DNA from: Vicinamibacteria bacterium
GTDB lineage: Bacteria; Acidobacteriota; Vicinamibacteria; Fen-336
DNA: 64,000 bases
Reading direction: 5' to 3'
Assembly: GCA_035570235.1 (NCBI GenBank)
Contig: DATMML010000091.1
Coordinates: 62,001-126,000 of the forward strand
Below the pieces are notes generated by a model. It did not search any database. It was not told the DNA's origin and saw only the letters and a program-made list of their open reading frames with translations. The position numbers were made by a program, and so were the translations under genes. Below are positions 42,907-50,633 of the stretch, piece by piece. Positions within the stretch are counted from its first letter, which is position 1. The number at the start of each line of letters is the position of its first letter.

Positions 42907-44088
42907 TCAGCCGCCGGAGTCGGCGGCCTCCGCCTCCGGGCCGGGAGGGGTCGCGTCCTCCAGGTCGTCGAGGTAGCCCGCGGGGAGAGCCACCGTCTGC
43001 CTTCCCCCCGTCTTCCCCCGGGGCACGCGAATAGCCTCGGGAGGGAAGGGTTGCGTGTGGTCCACGCCCCCGAGGATCGCCGCGAGCTCGTCCAGACGGG
43101 TCACCCGCATGAGCTGCTCGCGCAACGCGGCTCCGCCCCGGAACCCTTTCGTGTACCAGGAGCTGTGCTTCCGGAAGGAGCGCATGGCCCCCGTCTCCCC
43201 CAGCCAGGCCCCGAGCAGGCGGGCGTGCTCCAGCATCACGTCGACCACCCCCCCCAGGAGGGGCGGGTTCTGGGGAGAGCGGCCTTCGAAGACGTCGGCC
43301 AGGTCCCGGAAGAGCCAGGGACGGCCCAGGCAGCCTCGGCCCACGATCACGCCGTCGCAGCCCGTGGTCCGCATCATGCGCAGAGCGTCCTCGGCCTCCC
43401 AGACGTCCCCGTTGCCGAGAACGGGGATGCCCCGGACCGCCTGCTTGAGGCGTGCGATGGCCTCCCAGTCGGCCTCCCCGTCATAGAGCTGGGCCGCGGT
43501 GCGCGCGTGCAGCCCCACCCCCGCGCAGCCTTCCTCCTGGGCAATGCGGCCGGCTTCCAGGTAGGTTTGGTAGCGGTCGTCGATGCCGGTGCGGAACTTG
43601 ATCGTCACCGGAACCGGGCCCGCGGCCCGCACCGCCGCGCGCACGATGCCCTGGAGGAGACGGGGCTTCAGGGGAATGGCGGCGCCGCCCCCTTTGCTCG
43701 TGACCTTGCGCACCGGGCAGCCGAAGTTCAGGTCTACGTGATCCACACGGCCCTCTCCCACCAGCAGCCGCACCGCTTCCCCCAGGTGCCAGGGGTCGAC
43801 GCCGTAGAGCTGAAGGCTACGGATGGTCTCCTCTTCCCCGAAGCTGGCCAGGAGAAGGGTCTTGCGGTTCCCCTCCACGAGGGCGCGGGCGGTGATCATC
43901 TCGCTCACGTAGAGCCCCGCCCCGTAGCGGCGGCACAGCGTCCGGAAGGGCGGGTTGGTGACGCCGGCCATGGGAGCCAGGACCACCGGCGGCCAGACGG
44001 AGAGGGGGCCGATGCGCAGGCGTGCGAACTCCCCCCCTGCCGCGGGAGCCACCTCCCGATTGAGCGGGCTTCGGTAGAGGGTGTCCAT
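42907..44088 (-). CDS. dusB: tRNA-dihydrouridine synthase B
   Basis: 393 residues, somewhat longer than usual because of a 25-residue N-terminal and a 50-residue C-terminal extension. APMAGVTNPPFR (38-49), the FMN-site block DLNFGCPVRKVTSKGGGAA (catalytic Cys) and VLGNGDVWEAEDA, then GRGCLGRPWLF, are standard for Dus enzymes. It reduces uridine in the D-loop of tRNA using FMN and NADPH. It begins 14 bases after the SGNH hydrolase gene on the same strand, so it may be the third gene of a lipoprotein/hydrolase/dusB unit. Confidence 0.93.
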   Translation of the reverse strand: MDTLYRSPLNREVAPAAGGEFARLRIGPLSVWPPVVLAPMAGVTNPPFRTLCRRYGAGLYVSEMITARALVEGNRKTLLLASFGEEETIRSLQLYGVDPWHLGEAVRLLVGEGRVDHVDLNFGCPVRKVTSKGGGAAIPLKPRLLQGIVRAAVRAAGPVPVTIKFRTGIDDRYQTYLEAGRIAQEEGCAGVGLHARTAAQLYDGEADWEAIARLKQAVRGIPVLGNGDVWEAEDALRMMRTTGCDGVIVGRGCLGRPWLFRDLADVFEGRSPQNPPLLGGVVDVMLEHARLLGAWLGETGAMRSFRKHSSWYTKGFRGGAALREQLMRVTRLDELAAILGGVDHTQPFPPEAIRVPRGKTGGRQTVALPAGYLDDLEDATPPGPEAEAADSGG

Positions 44089-44102
44089 TCGGGACCAGTA
44101 TC

Positions 44103-45140
44103 CTACCGGACGCCCGCAGCGGAAGGGCGCAGGCGGACCGGGAAGGCGCTCCCGGCCGCGGGCGAAGCCCTGCGCGCGGGCGGGGGCAGCGCGTCGTCGA
44201 GGGCCGAGAGCAGCACGTCGGCGGCGATGCGGTGTGCGATCTCGTTGGGATGCTCGTCGTTGGGACCGTCCACGACCAGGAGCTCCCACTTCAGGCCCCG
44301 GTAGGCAGGGAGCAGATCCACCACCCTGGCCCCCGCGTCCCCGGCCGCGCGCGCGACGGCGGCGTGGATCGCCGTGAAGGGGTAACCCTCATCCAGGGCG
44401 TTGCCGAAGAGGGGAAAGATCATGACCAGGAAGGGCACGGTGCGCGCGCGGCAGAGCTCGGCCATGGTCCGGAGGGCCTTCCGACCGGCGATCCAGCCGG
44501 CGTAGTCGGGCACGTACATCGAGCGGTAGGCGGCGATTCGCCGCCGGTTCTCCACCGTGGCCCAGACCCGCCGCTTGACCAGCCGGAAGAGCGCGGAGCG
44601 GTCCAAGAGCCCGTCCGCGCCCCAACGGCGCTCTTTCCTCATCTCCTCCCAGTCGCGGGCCCGCCGGGCCTCCGCCGCGTTCTCGTCCTCGCTGTCGTTC
44701 AGGCAGTAGCCCAGGACCACGACGTCGGGGTCGTAGGCCAGTCCCTCGCTCGCCAGTTGCTCCCCCTCCTCCACGCTGTTCATGCCGGAGCGGGCCAGGC
44801 TGATGACTTCCCAGGACTCGCCCCGGTGCCGAGCCAGCCCGCGTTCCAGGCGCCGGGGATATGCGTCATCGAACTCGATGTGCGCCCCCCAAGTGAAGGA
44901 GTCGCCGAGGACCAGGACGCGCCGCCGGCCGGGAGGCTTGCCGAGAGGGTGCTCGTTGTCGCGGTAGCCGAGGGAGTTCGTCCACGCCGTCTCCGGCCGC
45001 CGCGTGTTGACGGGCGCGTAGCCGGTGGGCCGGGGTGCTCCGGCCCCCGCGAAGCGCACCGCGCCTTCGACGATGGCCAGAGACACTCCCAGGCCCAGGA
45101 GGAGGAGCAGAACCTCACCCGGCCGCGGGGCGATTTGCAC
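44103..45140 (-). CDS. SGNH/GDSL-type hydrolase, membrane-anchored
   Basis: 345 residues. An N-terminal membrane segment (about 8-28) is followed by the SGNH fold: VLVLGDSFTWGAHIEFD (about 75-91) holds the Ser nucleophile, GYCLNDSED the Asn block, and GPNDEHPNEIAH the Asp-His pair. It is of the acyl- or deacylase type found near polysaccharide genes and acts in the periplasm. It follows an unrelated lipoprotein gene by 13 bases. A second SGNH hydrolase with the same layout is at 55581-56657. Confidence 0.85.
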   Translation of the reverse strand: MQIAPRPGEVLLLLLGLGVSLAIVEGAVRFAGAGAPRPTGYAPVNTRRPETAWTNSLGYRDNEHPLGKPPGRRRVLVLGDSFTWGAHIEFDDAYPRRLERGLARHRGESWEVISLARSGMNSVEEGEQLASEGLAYDPDVVVLGYCLNDSEDENAAEARRARDWEEMRKERRWGADGLLDRSALFRLVKRRVWATVENRRRIAAYRSMYVPDYAGWIAGRKALRTMAELCRARTVPFLVMIFPLFGNALDEGYPFTAIHAAVARAAGDAGARVVDLLPAYRGLKWELLVVDGPNDEHPNEIAHRIAADVLLSALDDALPPPARRASPAAGSAFPVRLRPSAAGVR

Positions 45141-45153
45141 GCGGCGGTTCAGC

Positions 45154-46020
45154 TCACTGCGCGGGGATGACTTGCCCGTTCAGGCAGCCCGTCTTGCCCG
45201 AAACCGTCGCGCAGACGCTGAAGGTACCGACGTGGACGCCATACACGAGGAAGTTGAAGGGCTGGGCCGTGTCCTGCACCCCCGTGGCCACCGTCCCTTC
45301 GCCGTCTCGCCAGAACCATTGGATGTCCAACGAGTGGTTGGTGTACGGCACGTCGTGGCCGATCGCGTCCTTGGGGGTCGCGGTGGCGGCGCCCCGGCAG
45401 CCCATCGGCACCAGGTTCAGGGCGGCGTTGGGTCCGTCTTGGTTGGCGCACTGGACCCCGTAGAAGGACACGGTGACCCTCGCCACCGCCTGGTCGGGCG
45501 TCAACGGGAAGTTGGCAGGGGTGCAGCTGACGACGTAGGCCTTGATGCCCCAGCGGATGCGGGACTGCGAGGTCAGGAGGTGGTAGTCCTCGCTGTAGGT
45601 GTTGTCGGACTTGACGGAGAGCGTCTCCTTGGGAAAGTCCAGCTGGGAGCACAATCCGTTAGCGGCAAGATTCCCCATGACCCCGGCATAAAAGGCGTCG
45701 GCGTCGCGGACGAGGAAGCCGTGGTCGCCAGAGGGGTTTTGCAGATCGAAGAGACCGGGCTTGTCCTGGACCAGCTTATCGATGGCGCCGTCGACACTGC
45801 CTACAAGGCCAGGTGCGGGGTCGCCCTGGCACGTGAAATGCCCGGTGCCGTAACCCAGGGGACAGCTCGCCGCGGTCGGCGTGGGCGCGGGGGCGGGGGA
45901 AAGAGTGGCGCTGGGCGAAGGCTGGGGAATGGTCGAGGGGCTCGTCCCCGAGGAACAGGCCCCGGCGAGGACGAGGGCGACAACAATCCCAATAGGGTAC
46001 CGCAAAGAGTCAGAGTGCAT
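45154..46020 (-). CDS. Lipoprotein, function unknown
   Basis: 288 residues. The signal peptide ends in a lipobox (LAGAC, Cys22), followed by a Ser/Pro/Thr linker (23-50). The mature part has eight or so cysteines (for example SCPLGYGTGHFTC), which suggests disulfides in the periplasm. I do not recognise a family. It heads a possible three-gene unit with the SGNH hydrolase and dusB; the first two may cooperate at the envelope. Confidence 0.7.
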   Translation of the reverse strand: MHSDSLRYPIGIVVALVLAGACSSGTSPSTIPQPSPSATLSPAPAPTPTAASCPLGYGTGHFTCQGDPAPGLVGSVDGAIDKLVQDKPGLFDLQNPSGDHGFLVRDADAFYAGVMGNLAANGLCSQLDFPKETLSVKSDNTYSEDYHLLTSQSRIRWGIKAYVVSCTPANFPLTPDQAVARVTVSFYGVQCANQDGPNAALNLVPMGCRGAATATPKDAIGHDVPYTNHSLDIQWFWRDGEGTVATGVQDTAQPFNFLVYGVHVGTFSVCATVSGKTGCLNGQVIPAQ

Positions 46021-46149
46021 TTTCCCTCCCAGGACGAGGGCCGCGCGACCTCACGTAGCGGCCGGCAGCAGAGGGTGGCCGCGCCTGGACTGCAGGGGGC
46101 CAGGGGCGAAAACCACAGCCTAAACGACGCACGAATGTACCAGGAGTGG

Positions 46150-46172
46150 GGCCCTCTTTCAAGGGCCGTTTT
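46150..46172 (+). repeat. Inverted repeat between two minus-strand genes
   Basis: GGCCCT and AGGGCC pair across a six-base loop, followed on the plus strand by GTTTT. No plus-strand gene ends here, so it is probably not a working terminator in that direction. Confidence 0.3.
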
Positions 46173-46193
46173 GGAGGGGGGGGGCCGGGGGCC

Positions 46194-47519
46194 CTAGTTC
46201 GCCCCGTCCGTGCGGACCAGGCGATCGGGGGCGGGACCATCCAGGAAGCGCAGGTTGAGGCGACGGATGTTGTCTTTCCCCACGTAGGCGTTCCGGACCT
46301 CGGCTCGGGTCTTGAAATCGCCTCCCACCTCCTCGAGATGGAGGACGTCCCCGGTCGAGACCGACCCCATGCCGGTCAGGACCCGCGCCCCCCCGCGGCC
46401 GATGTTCTCCGCGATGGTGCGCTCTTCCTGGAGGACGGTTCCCAGGGTGCCGACGCGCCGCACGATCAGGTTCACAAAGATGTCCAGGCGGCCGGTCTGG
46501 CGCCGATCGCGGAGAGGCACCGCGGGGTCGCTCTCGCGGAGCGGGCGCGTCACCGCGGTGAAGGCCGGGGTCGTCGCCCCCGCGGGGGAGACGTGCAGGG
46601 ACCCGGCCGCCGCCGCCCGCGCGTGCCGCAAGGCTTCCGCCATTTCCCCCGCGGAAGCGAAGCGGGCCGAGCGGTCCTTGGCCAGGGCCTTCCGGAGGAG
46701 GGGGACCGCGGAGCCGGGGATGCGGCTGGCCGGCCCGCCTTCGAGGGGCACCGGGTCCTGGATGTGCTTGAAGATCGTGGCCACCGGCGTGTCGCCGCGG
46801 AACGGCACCTGGCCGGTGAACATCTCGTAGTCCACGACCCCGAGCGCGTAGATATCGCTCCGGAAGTCGATCCTCTCCCCGCGGCCTTGCTCCGGGCTCA
46901 TGTACTCGGGCGTGCCCATGATCTGGCCGGTCGCGGTGAGGCTGCCGCCCGTGCCCAGGTCGCTTCCCTCCTTGGCGATGCCGAAATCCATCAGACGGAT
47001 GACCCCCTTGGCGTCCCGCATGATGTTAGGGGTCTTGAGGTCCCGGTGGATGATGCCCACGTCGTGGATGGCCTGTAGTCCCTCCGCCAGCTGGATGGCC
47101 ACCTCGAAAGCCTGGTCCGCGGGCAGGCCCCCCGTGTCCCGCAGGAGGTGCTTGAGATCGGTGCCTTCCAGGTACTCCATCGAGATGTAGCGCAACCCTC
47201 CGTCCTCACCATACTCGTGGATCCGGCAGACGTTGCGGTGAGAGACGCGGCGGGCCAGCTTGATCTCGTGCCGAAAGCGCCTCGCCATCTCCGACGTCCC
47301 CACGAACTCATTGCGCAGGACTTTGATGGCCACGGTCTCGTCGAGCATGCGGTCGTGGGCCTTGTATACCATTCCCATGCCGCCTTTACCCAGAGGGCTC
47401 AGGATCTCGTACCGGTTTCCGATCACGGCACCCTGAGTGAGGGCTCCGAGGGCCCTCCCGCACGTGAAGCAGGCGTCCGCGGTGGGTGTGTTCTCGGACT
47501 GGCAGGAAGGACAGATCAT
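46194..47519 (-). CDS. Zinc-ribbon / serine-threonine kinase / PilZ fusion protein
   Basis: 441 residues in three modules. Residues 3-20 form a zinc ribbon (CPSC, CFTC). Residues 37-300 are a Hanks-type kinase with LGKGGMGMVYKA, Lys66, HRDLKTPNIM and DFGIAKE, plus a GTPEYMSPEQ activation segment. Residues about 340-435 are a PilZ-like domain: RRQTGR supplies RxxxR, and ENIGRGGARV stands for the (D/N)xSxxG loop, with Gly in place of Ser. No membrane segment is present. It probably phosphorylates target proteins in response to a bound nucleotide, perhaps c-di-GMP; this is inference. Confidence 0.85.
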   Translation of the reverse strand: MICPSCQSENTPTADACFTCGRALGALTQGAVIGNRYEILSPLGKGGMGMVYKAHDRMLDETVAIKVLRNEFVGTSEMARRFRHEIKLARRVSHRNVCRIHEYGEDGGLRYISMEYLEGTDLKHLLRDTGGLPADQAFEVAIQLAEGLQAIHDVGIIHRDLKTPNIMRDAKGVIRLMDFGIAKEGSDLGTGGSLTATGQIMGTPEYMSPEQGRGERIDFRSDIYALGVVDYEMFTGQVPFRGDTPVATIFKHIQDPVPLEGGPASRIPGSAVPLLRKALAKDRSARFASAGEMAEALRHARAAAAGSLHVSPAGATTPAFTAVTRPLRESDPAVPLRDRRQTGRLDIFVNLIVRRVGTLGTVLQEERTIAENIGRGGARVLTGMGSVSTGDVLHLEEVGGDFKTRAEVRNAYVGKDNIRRLNLRFLDGPAPDRLVRTDGAN

Positions 47520-47717
47520 GGCAACCGTCTCGCTCCTAATCGGAGCAACCCGCGTGCCACCCGGGAATTCTTCTAACTATTTGAAGGGGCGTCTGTTGGG
47601 AATTGCGCAAGGGGTCCGAGAGGCCACAGGCTGTCCGCGTTTCGGCCGCCGTTCCCCGGACTCCGTCCCCCCTCTTGACCCTGATAATCCGCGGAGCATA
47701 GCACCTTTCGCGGAGCG

Positions 47718-47740
47718 GGTCACGATGAACCGGTCACGAT
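47718..47740 (+). repeat. Direct repeat of GGTCACGAT upstream of the aldehyde dehydrogenase gene
   Basis: Two exact copies (47718-47726 and 47732-47740) spaced 14 bases apart, 46 bases before the ATG. The spacing and position fit binding of one regulator dimer or two subunits. The rest of the 47520-47785 gap contains a possible TTGACC (47675-47680) but no clear -10. Confidence 0.45.
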
Positions 47741-47785
47741 AAGATGGTTGCGAACGCGGGCCGACCGCGCTCAGAGGCCGGAAAC

Positions 47786-49153
47786 ATGGCGCTGCAATCG
47801 ATCAACCCCACAAACGACGAACGGATTCGCGACTACGACGAGGACGCGCCCGAAGTGGTGGCCGCGTCGCTGCGCGCGGCGGACTCTGCCTTCCGGGAGT
47901 GGCGACGGACCGGTTTCCAGGAACGGGCCTCGAAGATGCGACGCGCCGCCGCTCTCCTACGCGAACGCAGCGAGGACCTCGCCCGGCTGATGGCCCTCGA
48001 GATGGGAAAACCCTTGGCCCAGGGGCGGTCGGAGGCCGAGAAGTGCGCTTGGGTCTGCGAGTACTACGGGGAAGAAGCGGAGGGCTTCCTGAGGCCGGAG
48101 GTGGTGGCCACCGACGCCTCCCGGAGCTTCATCACCTTCGCGCCCCTCGGAGTCGTGCTCGCGGTCATGCCCTGGAACTTTCCCCTCTGGCAGGTCTTTC
48201 GCTTCCTGGCCCCCGGCCTCATGGCGGGAAACGCGGCCCTCCTGAAGCACTCCTCGAACGTCTCGGGGTGCGCGCTCGCCATCGGTGAGATCATGCGCGC
48301 CGCTGACTTCCCGGCTGGGCTGTTCCGCGCCCTGCTCGTGGGCTCAAAGCGGGTGGCCGGCCTCATCGAGGCCCCCGAGGTGGCGGCGGTCACCCTCACC
48401 GGCAGCGCACCCGCGGGCCGGGAGGTAGCGGCACACGCGGGGGCCCACCTCAAGAAGACGGTGCTGGAGCTGGGGGGGAGCGACCCCTACCTCGTCCTGG
48501 AGGATGCCGACTTGGAGACGGCGGCCGAGACCTGCGCCGCCTCGCGCCTGATCAACAGCGGCCAGAGCTGCATCGCGGCCAAGCGGTTCGTCGTCGTGGA
48601 GTCGGTGCAGCCGCGCTTCGAGGAGCTGTTCGTGGAGAGGATGCGGTCCCGGAAGGTGGGGGACCCGCTCGCGGACGGCGTGGACGTGGGGCCCCAGGCT
48701 CGGCGCGATCTCCGCGACGAACTGCACCGGCAGGTCGCGGGCAGCGTGGCCCAGGGGGCGCGCATCCTCCTCGGCGGCCGGATCCCCGAGGGCAGGGGCG
48801 CCTTCTACCCCCCGACCGTGCTCGGCGACGTCCGCAAGGGCATGCCCGCTCACGACCAGGAGCTCTTCGGGCCCGTGGCCGCCCTCATCACAGTGAAGGA
48901 CGAGGCGGCGGCGGTGCGCGTCGCCAACGACACATCCTTCGGCCTAGGGGCGGCCGTCTTTACGCGCGACGCGGCGCGGGGCGAGCGCTTGGCCGCGCAG
49001 GAGCTCGAGGCGGGATGCTGCTTCGTGAACGCTCCCGTGAAGTCGGATCCTCGCCTGCCCTTCGGCGGCGTCAAGGAGTCAGGATACGGCCGCGAGTTGG
49101 GCCTGTTCGGCATCCGCGAGTTCGTGAACGTCAAGACCGTCTACGTCAAATAG
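47786..49153 (+). CDS. NAD(P)-dependent aldehyde dehydrogenase, succinate-semialdehyde dehydrogenase type
   Basis: 455 residues from ATG 47786; an upstream ATG at 47744 is possible. Catalytic residues are the Cys in NSGQSCIAAKR and the Glu in LELGGSDP; cofactor blocks are MPWNFPLW, KHSSNVSG and LTGSAPAGREVA. ESGYGRELG near the end and the absence of the usual SSADH N-terminal extension make it like the Sad/YneI group. It oxidises an aldehyde such as succinate semialdehyde in the cytoplasm. A direct repeat upstream may be its operator. A VOC gene follows within eight bases. Confidence 0.85.
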   Translation: MALQSINPTNDERIRDYDEDAPEVVAASLRAADSAFREWRRTGFQERASKMRRAAALLRERSEDLARLMALEMGKPLAQGRSEAEKCAWVCEYYGEEAEGFLRPEVVATDASRSFITFAPLGVVLAVMPWNFPLWQVFRFLAPGLMAGNAALLKHSSNVSGCALAIGEIMRAADFPAGLFRALLVGSKRVAGLIEAPEVAAVTLTGSAPAGREVAAHAGAHLKKTVLELGGSDPYLVLEDADLETAAETCAASRLINSGQSCIAAKRFVVVESVQPRFEELFVERMRSRKVGDPLADGVDVGPQARRDLRDELHRQVAGSVAQGARILLGGRIPEGRGAFYPPTVLGDVRKGMPAHDQELFGPVAALITVKDEAAAVRVANDTSFGLGAAVFTRDAARGERLAAQELEAGCCFVNAPVKSDPRLPFGGVKESGYGRELGLFGIREFVNVKTVYVK

Positions 49154-49160
49154 GCCGAGC

Positions 49161-49541
49161 ATGAGCGTCCCCGAACGCGTGGGTGCGATGCACCACCTGG
49201 CCCTGCGCGTGGCCGATCCCGAACGGTCCCTGGTTTTTTACGCGGGCCTGCTGGGTCTGCCCGAGCTGCGCCGCTTCCAAGAGGGCGGTGCCCTCCGCTC
49301 CATCTGGCTCCGCGCGGGAGAGACGGTGGTCATGCTGGAGAGACGCCTGGGGGGGAGCGGCCCGGAAGCGGGTTCCGGTCACCTTCTGGCCTTCGCGGTC
49401 TCCGACCTTCTGGCCTGGGAGAGGCGCCTGGCCGCGGCCGGTGTCACGGTGGAGGGGCGCACCGCACACACCCTCTACCTTCGCGATCCCGACGGCCACC
49501 GGGTGGGCTTGAGCGTCCTTTCGTTCGAGCGGGCGCCCTAG
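49161..49541 (+). CDS. VOC-family (glyoxalase/dioxygenase fold) protein
   Basis: 126 residues with two beta-alpha-beta-beta-beta units. MHHLALRVADPERSLVFYAG (10-29) gives His11 or His12 as first metal ligand, GSGHLLAFAV and LYLRDPDGHRVGLSVL follow, the last being the typical C-terminal block with a Glu/His ligand pair. It is the size of a single-domain glyoxalase or bleomycin-resistance-like protein; substrate unknown. It is probably co-transcribed with the aldehyde dehydrogenase. Confidence 0.85.
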   Translation: MSVPERVGAMHHLALRVADPERSLVFYAGLLGLPELRRFQEGGALRSIWLRAGETVVMLERRLGGSGPEAGSGHLLAFAVSDLLAWERRLAAAGVTVEGRTAHTLYLRDPDGHRVGLSVLSFERAP

Positions 49542-49781
49542 AGATTCCCGCCGAACTCGAGAGCACGCGCTCCCCTCTCCGCCGGGCGCGTCTACCCTCC
49601 AATCTTCTGAAGCCGGCGGACCCTTGTCCCTCCCCTCGCCCGCCGCACAAGAAGCGCATTTCCTCCTCACATCAGAGCTCACTTGATAGAGCGGTCTGGA
49701 TGTCATTCAGTTTTTTGCTTACGAACCTTTTGGTTCTCTGCGGCGTCAGATGATAGCGACACTGAAAACGGAGGCTGGTTC

Positions 49782-50621
49782 ATGGACGTGGCCCCCACCC
49801 ATCCTGCGCCGAGGCCGGTTGGCGTCGCGGCTGGTGGGACTCGTCCCGCCAGGCCCCGACTTCATCCCCGATGGCTGTTCGCGCTCCTGGCCCTCGGGGG
49901 GAGCCCGGCCCAAACCACCGGCGCGGATCTGATCCCACCCTCGTCGGCGGTGGTCCCCCCGTCGGGCGCCGCCCCCGACCTCAGGACCGCGGCGGCAGCG
50001 CCCTCGCCCGCCCTCGTCCTCGTCTGGTTCGACCCCAACCGGCTACTGCCCTCGGCCTCCTCCTCTCTCCAGCGCGAGGTGGCAGCGACGTTTCGGGACA
50101 TCGGAGTGGAGGTGGCCTGGAGGCAAGGGGGGCCGGGCAGCACCTGCGAGGAGGGGCCGGTCCCCGAGCTCCCCATCATCCTCCTCCCTTCCGACCCGCG
50201 GCGGGGAAGCGAGGGCGCGCACGTCATGGGCCTCGTGATACGGAACCAGCGCCCCACCCGTGCCGTCTGGGTGTTCCTGTCCAGCGTGCGCTGGACCCTC
50301 GGCCACCAGGCGCCCGAGCGTGCCCTCACCGCCCGACAGGAGGGGGAGGTCGCGCTGGCCCTGGCCCGGGTTGTCGCCCACGAAGTGGTGCACGCCATCG
50401 CCCCCGACGAGCCGCACTCCCGCGGCGGTCTCATGAACTACTCCCTGAACCGCGCCTTCCTGCTTGGGCCGCGTAGCCCGCTCACGGGACCGGGCGCGCG
50501 CGCCTTTCTGGACCAGCTTCAGGCCGCGCCCGCCCAAAGGGGCGGTTGGCCGCCTTCTGGGAGGAGCGTCTTCTGGGATCGGGGCGCGGACGCGTTGACA
50601 CCCGTGGAGGCCCCGCCCTAG
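49782..50621 (+). CDS. Metzincin-like exported protease or decayed zincin
   Basis: 279 residues from ATG 49782, with GGAGG eight bases upstream. A short hydrophobic segment (31-44) acts as signal or anchor. The zinc motif is HEVVHAIAPDEPH: His200, Glu201, His204 and His212, with spacing HExxHx7H. GGLMNY provides a Met-turn at Met218. The fold before the motif is only weakly recognisable. HExxHx6-7H with a Met-turn marks a metzincin-like peptidase. The upstream 49680-49770 stretch is unusually A+T-rich. The sulfatase promoter lies in its 3' end. Confidence 0.65.
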   Translation: MDVAPTHPAPRPVGVAAGGTRPARPRLHPRWLFALLALGGSPAQTTGADLIPPSSAVVPPSGAAPDLRTAAAAPSPALVLVWFDPNRLLPSASSSLQREVAATFRDIGVEVAWRQGGPGSTCEEGPVPELPIILLPSDPRRGSEGAHVMGLVIRNQRPTRAVWVFLSSVRWTLGHQAPERALTARQEGEVALALARVVAHEVVHAIAPDEPHSRGGLMNYSLNRAFLLGPRSPLTGPGARAFLDQLQAAPAQRGGWPPSGRSVFWDRGADALTPVEAPP

Positions 50622-50624
50622 ACT
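50595..50624 (+). promoter_or_regulatory. Promoter of the sulfatase gene
   Basis: TTGACA (50595-50600, perfect) and TAGACT (50619-50624) with an 18-base spacer, inside the end of the metzincin-like gene. The predicted start (50631-50633) is almost at the ATG (50634), so the message would be leaderless or nearly so. The same TAGACT box and 18-base spacer precede gap. Confidence 0.6.
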
Positions 50625-50633
50625 CGCCGCTCC

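Noticed and set aside
46150-46172. Rho-independent terminator on the plus strand
   Set aside because: Stem and T run are present, but no plus-strand gene ends within several kilobases, so only an inverted repeat is reported.
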